DNA of 64,000 nt from Branchipolynoe longqiensis (GCA_030323885.1 CM059186.1:166653417-166717416), one strand, 5' to 3'. Numbered from the stretch's first letter, positions 22,085 through 34,007 are shown. The notes: generated from the sequence alone by a model not told the origin. A program made the numbers and translations.

Positions 22085-22390
22085 AGAAATTGATGCGGGC
22101 AGGGAGACGGCAGGGAGGTGAGTGACTGAGGAGAGCCGGCGGGCGGCCTTATAAGGGGAAGGAGGCGGCGGCAGCAGGGGAGGTGCGAAAGCTGTCAGGC
22201 CGGGGGGAGGGCGAGAGGTGGCGAGCAGCGGGGGTCGCGTGAGGTGTGAGCGCCGCGTGGCAGAGGAGGGGGCGGGGGGAGGAGGCGGCGGGTCGCGCGG
22301 TCGGCCGAGGTGTGGAGGCAGCGCGACACGCGGGGCGGGGGAGGGTCTCTTCCTTTCCTCGCATCAAACATAATGCTTCGCATTACGACC
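22085..22390 (-). repeat. N1 upstream repeat A1 (probable promoter region)
   Basis: 306 bp, partner of A2. It lies immediately upstream of the Gag-like gene, so transcription should start in it (inference). It ends at 'cattacgacc', where similarity to A2 stops. Confidence 0.9.
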
Positions 22391-23325
22391 AAGCACGCCG
22401 TTTGAAACCGGCCGGAAGTGTCCAGCCAGCAGCTTTAGTTACTGGCGGGATGTACAGGGGGCGGCACCGGACAATGTGAGCTGGAGAAATGTCAAAGAGC
22501 TGCCGCCTGTTGACATTGGGAGGAATGGTTTGGGATTCTTCTGTTTCTATTGTAATTAACCAGAGAACATCTGTCAACACACAACCCACAGACACATCGC
22601 TTGTCACCAGTTTCTGACCACAGATGACCAATAAGCCACCAACTTCCGTGCAACCAAAGCAAAATAACGCAGAAAAAAGCGGTTGACGACTGCCGCAGAC
22701 CAGAGAGGACATGATGGCAATCAGTTGCTGATTGGTTGTCCATTGCTCGGTGGTCGGTTGGCGAGTAGTCAGGCATTGGTTGGGGACTGCTGACGGACTG
22801 ATTTGCAACTGGTTTGTCACCGCTTGGCGTTCAATTGCAGATCAGTCCCCAACCACTACCCGAACACTCACTAACCAATCTCCAATTGATCACCAACTCA
22901 TCATCAACTAATAGCCAACGGATCGCCAAGTGATCGCTAACCAATCGCGGCGTGGTCCAAGTTGAAATCGTCCCCAACGAATCACCAACCTATGAAACAG
23001 GCATCCATTTTTGTCAAGAGGAGGTTTTTGGTTCAACACTTGCGACGTCCTTGCAACCAAATGTGCGCCAGAAAGTCAGTGACCGGTGAATCGCAAAGTG
23101 GTCGCAAAGTGGTCGCAAAGTGGTCGCACACCTAGTGTGACTGCAGTGTAAGTGACAATTCCAAAGTTCAATCAATCAATCAATCAATAGGATACAGCTA
23201 TAATAGGCATTGGACCTGTTAGCCGCTCTTAATTAATAGAAATCGAGGCAGTTCTTCATATGTGGTGGATTAATAAGAAACTCCAAACAGAAAGATTCAA
23301 GCTTCATCTCAGAGCGGTCCGATAT
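22391..23325. other. Spacer with a fold-back segment, no gene seen
   Basis: Contains a perfect 13-bp inverted repeat (tggttggggactg at 22777-22789 and its complement at 22843-22855) in a wider region of short 'ccaac/gttgg' and 'gatcgc' motifs on both strands. It also holds a triplicated 11-mer (gtggtcgcaaa, about 23096-23130) and a short (aatc)n run at 23171-23190. It is possibly the remains of a fold-back or non-autonomous DNA element. Short open frames on the minus strand (22383-22820) show no recognisable domain. Confidence 0.5.
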
Positions 23326-24450
23326 TCTGGTGTGAAGTAGTGAGTGACAGGTTCTACACCCAGGTTTGAAGTAGTGAGTGACAGGTTCTACACTCAGGTG
23401 GGAAGTAGTGAGTGACAGGTTCTACACCCAGGTGTAAAGTAGTGAGTGACAGGTTCTACACTCAGGTGTGAATTAGTGAGTGACAGGTTCTACACCCAGG
23501 TGTAAAGTAATGAGAGACAGGTTCTACACCTGGATGTAAAGTAGTGAGTGACAGGTTCTACACTCAGGTGTGAAGTAGTGAGTGACAGGTTCTACACCCA
23601 GGTGTAAAGTAGTGAGTGACAGGTTCTACACTCAAGTGTGAAGTAGTGAGTGACAGGTTCTACACTCAGGTGTGAAGTAGTGAGTGACAGGTTCTACACT
23701 CAGGTGTGAAGTAGTGAGTGACAGGTTCTACACCCAGGTGTGAAGTAGTGAATGACAGGTTCTACACCCAGGTGTAAAGTAGTGAGTGACAGGTTTTACA
23801 CCCAGGTGTCAAGTCGTGAGTGACAGGTTCTACACCCAGGTGTGAAGTACTGAGTTATAGGTTCTACACCTGGGTGTGAAGTAGTGAGTGACAGGTTCTA
23901 CACCTGGGTGTAAAGTAGTGAATGATTGGTTCTACACCCAGGTGTGAAGTAGTGAATGACAGGTTCTACACCCAGGTGTAAAGTAGTGAGTGACAGGTTT
24001 TACACCCAGGTGTCAAGTCGTGAGTGATAGGTTCTACACCCAGGTGTAAAGTAGTGAATGACAGGTTCTACACCCAGGTGTAAAGTAGTGAGTGACAGGT
24101 TCTACACTCAGGTGTGAAGTAGGGAGTGACAGGTTCTACACTCAGGTGTGAAGTAGTGAGTGACAGGTTCTACACCCGGGTGTGAAGTAATGAGTGACAG
24201 GTTCTACACCAAGGTGTGAAGTAGTGAGTGACAGGTTCTACACCCAGGTGTGAAGTAGTGAGTGACAGGTTCTACACCCGGGTGTGAAGTAATGAGTGAC
24301 AGGTTCTACTCTGAGGTGTGAAGTAGTGAGTGACAGGTTCTACACCCAGGTGTGAAGTACTGAGTTATAGGTTCTACACCTGGGTGTAAAGTAGTGAGTG
24401 ACAGGTTCTACTCTGAGGTGTGAAGTGGTGAGTGACAGGTTCTACACCCA
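23326..24450. repeat. 34-bp minisatellite array, left part
   Basis: About 33 copies of a 34-bp unit containing 'gtagtgagtgacaggttcta'. Starts at 23341 and 23375 give the period. It is interrupted by a TIR element at 24451 and resumes at 25113. Confidence 0.95.
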
Positions 24451-25112
24451 GGGCCCATATGTTTGTGCCAATTTTTAGCCGGACCAGGGTTAAAGGAGGG
24501 TGCCGGGTTAGCTAACCGCAGAGTTCCAAATGTGTCACAGAGGATGTATGTGACCAAAGCGCGCCCGAGTTAGCTAGTGTTTCAGTTATTTATAGATTTG
24601 TGAAATCCCTGTGTGCGTATTTACATTCGTCGATTCGACACTATTACTATCTCTGCCAATGCGGCAGTAGCCTTAATAACGCTTCGAATTTAGGTTTAAA
24701 TTGATCAAATTTCACTTATTGCGTATCTACTTCAGTTAAATATGGTCGCATTGAATAGATTTGGGCATAATATATTGCCGTGGATTCGGCGGCGACGGCG
24801 ACGGCAGCGGCGATGTTTAGTTGACGTTGGACAGTATGGAAAGCGACGTCGAGGCGGCGGCGGCGATTTGTTTACTTTACATTCGTCGATTCAACACTAT
24901 TAATATCGCCGCCAATGCGGCGGTAGCCTTAATAACCGTTCGAATTTAGGGTTAAATTGATAAAATTTCACTTATTGCATATGTATTTCTGTTAAATATT
25001 ATCGCATTCAATAGATTTGGCCATAATCGGCGCCTAACCCCACCTTTAACCCTGCTTTCGCATGGGGTTAGTGCAGGCAACTTTACGCTCGTCGAGTTAT
25101 ACATATGGGCCC
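24451..25112. mobile_element. Non-autonomous TIR DNA transposon (about 660 bp) in the 34-bp array
   Basis: It starts gggcccatatgt (24451-24462) and ends with its exact reverse complement (25101-25112). Array sequence lies on both sides. The ends allow a 3-bp (CAG, with 11-bp TIRs) or 5-bp (CCAGG, with 10-bp TIRs) target duplication. Inside, a block of about 150 bp is directly repeated 256 bp apart (ttacattcgtcgatt at 24621 and 24877), separated by a 'cggcggcga' rich stretch. There is no open frame of note. The GGGCCC-type ends would fit a Harbinger-like MITE, but that assignment is weak. Confidence 0.82.
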
Positions 25113-25156
25113 AGGTGTGAAGTAGTGAGTGACAGGTCCCACACCTGGGTGTGAAG
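25113..25156. repeat. 34-bp minisatellite array, right remnant
   Basis: A little over one copy of the 34-bp unit, continuing the array beyond the TIR insertion. Confidence 0.85.
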
Positions 25157-25752
25157 TAGTGACAGAGGTGTGGTAGAGGTGTGACGGATTGTGACGGAAG
25201 TGTGACGGAGGTGAGATGGAGGGGAGACGTAGGTGTGACGGAGAGGAGACGGATTGTGACAGAGGTGTGACGGAGGTGTGACAGATTGTGACAGAGGTGT
25301 GGCGGAGGGGAGACGGATTGTGACGGAGGTGTGACGGAGGTGTGACAGGTTGTGACGGAGGTGTGAAGGAGGAGAGACGGATTGTGATGAAGGGGTGACG
25401 GAGGTGTGACAGGTTGTGACGGAGGTGTGATGGAGGGGAGACGGATTGTGATGGAGGTGTGATGGAGGTGTGATAGGTTGTGACGGAGGTGGGACGGATT
25501 GTGATGAAGGGGTGACGGAGGTGTGACAGGTTGTGACGGAGGTGTGATGGAGGGGAGACGGATTGTGATGGAGGTGTGACGGAGGTGTGACAGGTTGTGA
25601 CGGAGGTGTGACGGAGGGGAGACGGATTGTGACGGAGGTGTGATGGAGGTGTGACAGATTGTGACGGAGGTGTGGCGGAGGGGAGACGGATTGTGACGTA
25701 GGGGTGACGGATTGTGACGGAGGTCTGACGGAGGTGTGACGGAGGGGAGACC
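25157..25752. repeat. 11-bp minisatellite with higher-order structure
   Basis: The unit is close to gtgtgacggag. Variant units recur in order 117 bp apart (attgtgatga at 25381 and 25498). Minus-strand reading frames of up to 298 codons cover this array (Ser/Pro/His/Thr repeats) and are repeat artefacts. Confidence 0.9.
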
Positions 25753-26285
25753 GACCAGAAACAGGTGGAGTGATGCGGGGGTCCGTGTGACCCGTGGACG
25801 GAGCCTGGCGTCACGGGGTGACAGCTGACAGCGGTACGACAGAACCAATACATCTGTTCCGAATTAAGGACTGCCTCCTTGCACTGACACATTCTACATT
25901 TACATTGATTCTGTTCGCATTAACTGATATTTAGTAACAAGAGTCGCCACCTAAATGTCGCTTTCATTGCATTCTTGCTATAAATACGTGCTGCTAGTCA
26001 GACTGCCCGGCGCGGGGCGGCGGGGAGCGACGGGGGGCGGTGGGGGCGGGGAGTGGGGTCCCATATACTTTGTACTCGGGAGGGTCACGGTCAGAGAAGC
26101 CATCATTCAGCAACCATTCCCCGCACCCCGGTCCGCCAAGATGGCGCCACCTTCTGTACCTGACATCTTTTGGTTTAAACTAGGTCAAAACCGGAGGTGC
26201 AGGAAAGTTGTCACTAAAGAAACACCAGGCGGAATGTCATGAAGGCGCATGTTGTTCCTACATTATTATACCGCCACCAATAACA
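25753..26285. other. Single-copy CpG-rich stretch, possible promoter
   Basis: Non-repetitive. 26004-26060 is very rich in C, G and CpG. A YY1-like site (ccaagatggcgccac) lies at 26136-26150. A 95-codon plus-strand frame (25955-26242) spans the stretch, but I recognise no domain in it. It could be a host promoter or first exon; the evidence is thin. Confidence 0.35.
26136..26150 (+). promoter_or_regulatory. YY1-like motif
   Basis: CCAAGATGGCGCCAC closely fits the YY1 core (AAGATGGCGGC) found near transcription starts of animal genes. It follows a CpG-rich patch. No gene downstream is recognised, because tandem arrays begin within 150 bp. Confidence 0.3.
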
Positions 26286-26565
26286 GCCAGGCCGCCCCCA
26301 ACAGCCCAGGCTGGCCCCAACAACGGCCCAGGCCGCACGCAACAACGGCCCAGGCCGCTCCCAACAACGGCACAGGCCGCCCCCAACAACGGCACAGGCC
26401 GCCCCCAACAACAGAACAGGCCGCCCCCCAAAACGGCCAGGCCGCCCCCAACAACGGCCCAGGCCGCCCCAACAACAGCCCAGGCTACCCCAACAACAGA
26501 ACACGCCGCCCCCAACAACGGCCCAGGCCGCCCCCAACAACGACCCAGGCCGCCCCAGCCGCCTC
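26286..26565. repeat. 22-23-bp GC-rich minisatellite
   Basis: About 12 copies built on 'caacaacggcccaggccgcc'. Open frames on both strands translate to Pro/Gln/Ala or Gly/Trp/Cys repeats and are artefacts. Confidence 0.9.
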
Positions 26566-26825
26566 TTTCGTGTCTGCATAACCAGCATCGTCAAGTTGGT
26601 CACGTGACTACAAGAAGGAGCAGTTGAGGGTAGAAACTCAGGTGTTTGGCAAACAGGAACTTAGTGCCTAACCAGACGTCTCACCCGCGCACTCTCTACA
26701 GCCTTTACCTTAATAGCGACCAGTCGTCCGCTTTCAAATTACGTTACCTTTCAAAGATAGGCCATTTTCATTGTTAAAATCTGATCACCCAGTCACAGTA
26801 ATCTGCATGTATGGCCAGTTTTTGA
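26566..26825. other. Short spacer, no gene seen
   Basis: Non-repetitive sequence between the 22-bp and 45-bp arrays; nothing recognised. Confidence 0.5.
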
Positions 26826-29800
26826 TTACAATGGCATAGTGCACTCCATCATTGCATACAAGCAGTGAGAGTACAATGGCATAGTACACTCCACCATTGC
26901 ATACAGGCAGTGAGAGTACAATGGCATAGTGCACTCCATCATTGCATACAGGCAGTGAGAGTACAATGGCATAGTGCACTCCATCATCGCATACAAGCAG
27001 TGTGAGTACAATGGCATAGTGCACTCCATCATCGCATACAGGCAGTGTGAGTACAATGGCATAGTGCACTCCATCATCGCATACAGGCAGTGTGAGTACA
27101 ATGGCATAGTGCACTCCATCATTGCATACAGGCAGTGTGAGTACAATGGCATAGTGCAATCCATCATTGTGTACAGGCAGTGTGAGTACAATGGCACTGT
27201 ACACTCCATCATTGCATACAGGCAGTGAGAGTACAATGGCATAGTGCACTCCATCATTGCGTACAGGCAGTGTGAGTACAATGGCATAGTGCACTCCATC
27301 ATTGCATACAAGCAGTGAGAGTACAATGGCATAGTGCACTCCATCATTGCATACAAGCAGTGTGAGTACAATGGCATAGTGCACTCCATCATTGCATACA
27401 GGCAGTGCGAGTACAATGGCATAGTGCACTCCATCATTGCATACAGGCAGTGTGAGTACAATGGCATAGTGCACTCCATCATTGCATACAAGCAGTGAGA
27501 GTACAATGGCATAGTGCACTCCATCATTGCATACAGGCAGTGTGAGTACAATGGCATAGTGCACTCCATCATTGCATACAAGCAGTGAGAGTACAATGGC
27601 ATAGTGCACTCCATCATCACATACAAACAGTGTGAGTACAATGGCATAGTGCACTCCATCATTGCATACAAGCAGTGAGAGTACAATGGCATAGTGCACT
27701 CCATCATCACATACAAACAGTGTGAGTACAATGGCATAGTGCACTCCATCATTGCATACAGGCAGTGTGAGTACAATGGCATAGTGCACTCCATCATTGC
27801 GTACAGGCAGTGTGAGTACAATGGCATAGTGCACTCCATCATTGCATACAGGCAGTATGAGTACAATGCCATAGTGCACTCCATCATTGCATATAGGCAG
27901 TGTGAGTACAATGGCATAGTGCACTCCATCATTGCATACAGGCAGTGTGAGTACAATGGCATAGTACACTCCATCATTGCATACAGGCAGTGTGAGTACA
28001 ATGGCATAGTGCACTCCATCATCGCATACAGGCAGTGTGAGTACAATGGCATAGTGCACTCCATCATTGCATACAGGCAGTGTGAGTACAATGGCATAGT
28101 GCACTCCATCATCGCATACAAGCAGTGAGAGTACAATGGCATAGTACACTCCATCATCGCATACAGGCAGTGAGAGTACAATGGCATAGTGCACTCCATC
28201 ATTGCATACAGGCAGTGAGAGTACAATGGCATAGTGCACTCCATCATTGTGTACAGGCAGTGTGAGTACAATGGCATAGTGCACTCCATCATCGCATACA
28301 GGCAGTGTGAGTACAATGGCATAGTGCACTCCGTCATCGCATACAAGCAGTGTGAGTACAATGGCATAGTGCACTCCATCATCGCATACAGGCAGTGTGA
28401 GTACAATGGCACTGTACACTCCATCATTGCATACAGGCAGTGTGAGTACAATGGCATAGTGCACTCCATCATTGCATACAAACAGTGAGAGTACAATGGC
28501 ATAGTGCACTCCATCATTGCATACAAGCAGTGTGAGTACAATGGCATAGTGCACTCCATCATTGCGTACAGGCAGTGTGAGTACAATGGCATAGTGCACT
28601 CCATCATTGCATACAAGCAGTGTGAGTACAATGGCATAGTGCACTCCATCATCGCATACAGGCAGTGTGAGTACAATGGCATAGTACACTCCATCATCGC
28701 ATACAGGCAGTGTGAGTACAATGGCATAGTGCACTCCATCATTGCATACAGGCAGTGTGAGTACAATGGCATAGTGCACTCCATCATTGCATACAGGCAG
28801 TGTGAGTACGATGGCATAGTGCACTCCATCATTGCATATAGGCAGTGTGAGTACAATGGCATAGTGCACTCCATCATTGTGTACAGGCAGTGTGAGTACA
28901 ATGGCACAGTGCACTCCATCATTGCATATAGGCAGTGTGAGTACAATGGCATAGTGCACTCCATCATCGCATACAGGCAGTGTGAGTACAATGGCATAGT
29001 GCACTCCATCATCGCATACAGGCAGTATGAGTACAATGGCACTGTACACTCCATCATTGCATACAGGCAGTGTGAGTACAATGGCATAGTGCACTCCATC
29101 ATCGCATACAGGCAGTGTGAGTACAATGGCATAGTGCACTCCATCATCGCATACAGGCAGTGTGAGTACAATGGCATAGTGCACTCCATCATTGCATACA
29201 GGCAGTGTGAGTACAATGGCATAGTGCACTCCATCATCTCATACAGGCAGTGTGAGTACAATGGCATAGTGCACTCCATCATCGCATACAGGCAGTGTGA
29301 GTACAATGGCATAGTGCACTCCATCATTGCATACAAGCAGTGTGAGTACAATGGCATAGTACACTCCATCATCGCATACAAGCAGTGAGAGTACAATGGC
29401 ATAGTGCACTCCATCATTGCATACAGGCAGTGTGAGTACAATGGCATAGTACACTCCATCATTGCATACAGGCAGTATGAGTACAATGGCATAGTGCACT
29501 CCATCATTGCATACAGGCAGTGTGAGTACAATGGCATAGTGCACTCCATCATCACATACAAACAGTGAGAGTACAATGGCATAGTACACTCCATCATCGC
29601 ATACAAGCAGTGAGAGTACAATGGCATAGTGCACTCCATCATTGCATACAGGCAGTGAGAGTACAATGGCATAGTGCACTCCATCATTGCGTACAGGCAG
29701 TGTGAGTACAATGGCATAGTGCACTCCATCATCACATACAAACAGTGAGAGTACAATGGCATAGTACACTCCATCATCGCATACAAGCAGTGAGAGTACA

Positions 29801-32800
29801 ATGGCATAGTGCACTCCATCATTGCATACCGGCAGTGAGAGTACAATGGCATAGTGCACTCCATCATTGCGTACAGGCAGTGTGAGTACAATGGCATAGT
29901 GCACTCCGTCATTGCATACAAGCAGTGTGAGTACAATGGCATAGTGCACTCCATCATCGCATACATGCAGTGTGAGTACAATGGCATAGTGCACTCCATC
30001 ATTGTGTACAGGCAGTGTGAGTACAATGGCATAGTGCACTCCATCATCGCATACAGGCAGTGTGAGTACAATGGCATAGTGCACTCCGTCATTGCATACA
30101 AACAGTGTGAGTACAATGGCATAGTGCACTCCGTCATTGCATACAAACAGTGTGAGTACACTGGCATAGTACACTCCATCATTGCATACAGGCAGTGTGA
30201 GTACAATGGCATAGTGCACTCCATCATTGCATACAGGCAGTGAGAGTACAATGGCATAGTGCACTCCATCATTGCATACAGGCAGTGTGAGTACAATGGC
30301 ATAGTGCACTCCATCATTGCATACAGGCAGTGTGAGTACAATGGCATAGTGCACTCCATCATTGCATACAAGCAGTGTGAGTACAATGGCATAGTGCACT
30401 CCATCATTGCATACAGGCAGTGTGAGTACAATGGCATAGTACACTCCATCATCGCATACAGGCAGTGTGAGTACAATGGCATAGTGCACTCCATCATTGC
30501 ATATAGGCAGTGTGAGTACAATGGCATAGTGCACTCCATCATTGTGTACAGGCAGTGTGAGTACAATGGCATAGTGCACTCCATCATTGCATACAGGCAG
30601 TGTGAGTACAATGGCATAGTGCACTCCATCATTGCATACAGGCAGTGTGAGTACAATGGCATAGTGCACTCCATCATTGCATACGGCAGTGTGAGTACAA
30701 TGGCATAGTGCACTCCATCATCGCATACAGGCAGTGTGAGTACAATGGCATAGTGCACTCCATCATCGCATACAGGCAGTGTGAGTACAATGGCATAGTA
30801 CACTCCATCATTGCATACAGGCAGTGTGAGTACAATGGCATAGTGCACTCCATCATCGCATACAGGCAGTGTGAGTACAATGGCATAGTGCACTCCATCA
30901 TTGCATACAGGCAGTGTGAGTACAATGGCATAGTGCACTCCATCATTGCATACAGGCAGTGTGAGTACAATGGCATAGTGCACTCCATCATCGCATACAA
31001 ACAGTGTGAGTACAATGGCATAGTACACTCCATCATCGCATACAAGCAGTGAGAGTACAATGGCATAGTGCACTCCATCATTGCATACAGGCAGTGTGAG
31101 TACAATGGCATAGTGCACTCCATCATTGCGTACAGGCAGTGTGAGTACAATGGCATAGTGCACTCCATCATTGCATACAGGCAGTGTGAGTACAATGGCA
31201 TAGTGCACTCCATCATTGCATACAAGCAGTGAGAGTACAATGGCATAGTACACTCCATCATCGCATACAAGCAGTGAGAGTACAATGGCATAGTGCACTC
31301 CATCATTGCATACAGGCAGTGAGAGTACAATGGCATAGTGCACTCCATCATTGCATACAGGCAGTGTGAGTACAATGGCATAGTGCACTCCATCATCACA
31401 TACAAACAGTGTGAGTACAATGGCATAGTACACTCCATCATCGCATACAAGCAGTGAGAGTACAATGGCATAGTGCACTCCATCATTGCATACAGGCAGT
31501 GTGAGTACAATGGCATAGTGCACTCCATCATTGCGCACAGGCAGTGTGAGTACAATGGCATAGTACACTCCATCATTGCGTACAGGCAGTGTGAGTACAA
31601 TGGCATAGTGCACTCCATCATCGCATACAAGCAGTGTGAGTACATGGCTAGTGCACTCCATCATCGCATACATGCAGTGTGAGTACAATGGCATAGTGCA
31701 CTCCTCATTGCGTACAGACAGTGTGAGTACAATGCATAGTGCACTCCATCATCGCATACAGGCAGTGTGAGTACAATGGCATAGTGCACTCCATCATTGC
31801 ATACAAGGCAGTGTGAGTACAATGGCATAGTACACTCCATCATTGCATACAGGCAGTGTGAGTACAATGGCATAGTACACTCCATCATTGCATACAGGCA
31901 GTGTGAGTACAATGGCATAGTGCACTCCATCATTGCATACAGGCAGTGAGAGTACAATGGCATAGTGCACTCCATCATTGCATACAGGCAGTGTGAGTAC
32001 AATGGCATAGTACACTCCATCATTGCATACAGGCAGTGTGAGTACAATGGCATAGTGCACTCCATCATTGCATACAGGCAGTGAGAGTACAATGGCATAG
32101 TACACTCCATCATCGCATACAAGCAGTGAGAGTACAATGGCATAGTGCACTCCATCATTGCATACAGGCAGTGTGAGTACAATGGCATAGTACACTCCAT
32201 CATCGCATACAGGCAGTGTGAGTACAATGGCATAGTGCACTCCATCATTGCATACAGGCAGTGAGAGTACAATGGCATAGTGCACTCCATCATTGCATAC
32301 AAGCAGTGTGAGTACAATGGCATAGTGCACTCCATCATCGCATACAGGCAGTGTGAGTACAATGGCATAGTGCACTCCATCATTGCATACAGGCAGTGTG
32401 AGTACAATGGCATAGTGCACTCCATCATTGCATACAGGCAGTGTGAGTACAATGGCATAGTGCACTCCATCATTGCATACAGGCAGTGTGAGTACAATGG
32501 CATAGTGCACTCCATCATCGCATACAGGCAGTGTGAGTACAATGGCATAGTGCACTCCATCATTGTGTACAGGCAGTGTGAGTACAATGGCATAGTGCAC
32601 TCCATCATTGCGTACAGGCAGTGTGAGTACAATGGCATAGTGCACTCCATCATTGCGTACAGGCAGTGTGAGTACAATGGCATAGTGCACTCCATCATTG
32701 CATACAGGCAGTGTGAGTACAATGGCATAGTGCACTCCATCATTGTGTACAGGCAGTGTGAGTACAATGGCATAGTGCACTCCATCATTGCGTACAGGCA

Positions 32801-33214
32801 GTGTGAGTACAATGGCATAGTGCACTCCATCATTGTGTACAGGCAGTGTGAGTACAATGGCATAGTACACTCCATCATTGCATACAGGCAGTGTGAGTAC
32901 AATGGCATAGTGCACTCCATCATTGCATACAGGCAGTGTGAGTACAATGGCATAGTGCACTCCATCATTGCGTACAGGCAGTGTGAGTACAATGGCATAG
33001 TGCACTCCATCATTGCGTACAGGCAGTGTGAGTACAATGGCATAGTGCACTCCATCATTGCATACAGGCAGTGAGAGTACAATGGCATAGTACACTCCAT
33101 CATTGCATACAAGCAGTGTGAGTACAATGGCATAGTGCACTCCATCATTGCATACAGGCAGTGTGAGTACAATGGCATAGTACACTCCATCATCGCATAC
33201 AGGCAGTGTGAGTA
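26826..33214. repeat. Large 45-bp minisatellite array (about 142 copies)
   Basis: The unit (for example 27011-27055) contains 'tacaatggcatagtgcactc'. Register is kept exactly over 84 units (26881 to 30661). As 45 is 15 codons and the minus strand lacks stops in two frames, frames of up to 1622 codons appear; plus-strand frames break only at units with 'cagtgagag'. Substitutions hit all codon positions in every frame, including stops in the plus frame, and long frames exist in two minus phases at once. I therefore treat it as non-coding. A cluster of single-base indels lies at 31640-31810. Confidence 0.96.
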
Positions 33215-33421
33215 CAACAGGCAGACATAGCGGAGTCCATCACTGCGTACAGGTCCTGTGACCACTGTTGGGACCGTCCCTGAGATGTGCTTGGCGGGGT
33301 CTCAGCTCGCTGAGTGCTACTTCCGTCCGCCGCTGAGTGGCGCTTTGTGCGGACGCTGCGCCCCGAGGGACCCGGCTGCCGCACCGGAAAGGGACCCGTG
33401 TAAACGGCCACCGTTAAGCCC
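33215..33421. other. Spacer, no gene seen
   Basis: GC-rich non-repetitive sequence between the 45-bp array and MITE copy 1; no domain recognised in its short open frames. Confidence 0.5.
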
Positions 33422-34007
33422 TATAGACTAGATCGTCATTCCAGCCGTGCAGTGCATTGTGGGATGCGTGGAAGAAAAACGAACCGGCGCGAAGCACATG
33501 GCTAATGCTAAGACACTGGGTGCAGCTATGAAATGTGCTAGTTTCAGCTCATCTCAGCTTTTGTTTGAAACATAGAATACCAACTAAAAATATATATATA
33601 ATAAATTAAGATGTTAATCTTTTAGCTAGCATTGCATTTACATCATTATCACCATTTGCATTTAGATTTAGACAAATCTGGGGACTCAGACTAGTGTTAC
33701 TGTTAGAGCCATCACTAGAGTCAGTTTTACTTATTTTATTCATATTTTTATTTATATCCTATGGTTAATAACACTTGTTAGGCTAGGAAATGGGTACGGT
33801 TAATCATACATTGGTTATATATTTCTTTGAAACAAGTTTTTGTTGACACATTTGACATTTTTGCCAAATTGTTCTGCATTCCTATTAATTTTGAATAAAA
33901 TCCTAGTTTTGCCCTACACGTATCGGCAAACTCAATGGCCGGACACCTTTGCTTTGCTCTCGGTGCTTCTTCAGCGCATGCCCAGTCGGAATGACGAACG
34001 AGTCTAT
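33422..34007. mobile_element. MITE copy 1 (TATAGACTAG ends)
   Basis: Left end tatagactagatcgtcatt and right end ggaatgacgaacgagtctat are near-perfect inverted repeats. The element aligns along its length with 48276-48993: the shared interior includes 'ctgggtgcagctatgaaatg' and 'aataaattaagatgttaatc'. This copy lacks about 150 bp present near the right end of copy 2. It is AT-rich inside and has no coding frame, hence non-autonomous. The TA at each terminus could be a Tc1/mariner-type TA duplication, not proven. Confidence 0.82.

Larger units (their letters stand above)
16711..22390 (-). mobile_element. Ngaro-type YR retrotransposon N1
   Basis: A minus-strand element of about 5.7 kb with split direct repeats in the order A1 (22390-22085), genes, B1 (17532-17294), A2 (17293-16989), B2 (16949-16711). 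This A1-B1A2B2 layout, with a tyrosine recombinase in place of an integrase, is the hallmark of the Ngaro/PAT side of the DIRS-like order. A1 and A2 differ at about six positions in 306 bp. B1 and B2 differ at one base in 239. No target duplication is expected or seen. GC content is far above that of the surroundings. Genes: gag-like ORF, RT, RNase H, YR, with frameshifts between RT and RNase H and inside YR. Confidence 0.93.

Noticed and set aside
23167..23190. 3' tail of a minus-strand LINE, because of (aatc)n
   Set aside because: The tail-like run resembles the (attg)n end of the LINE at 58.85 kb, but no LINE coding or 3' UTR sequence is recognisable next to it.
26291..26518. Collagen-like or proline-rich protein
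   Set aside because: Low-complexity translation of a 22-bp GC-rich minisatellite in several phases.
26826..31694. 1622-codon minus-strand open frame
   Set aside because: It lies wholly in the 45-bp array, overlaps a second long minus frame (26785-29229) in another phase, and crosses an indel without loss of openness because the unit is stop-free in both phases.
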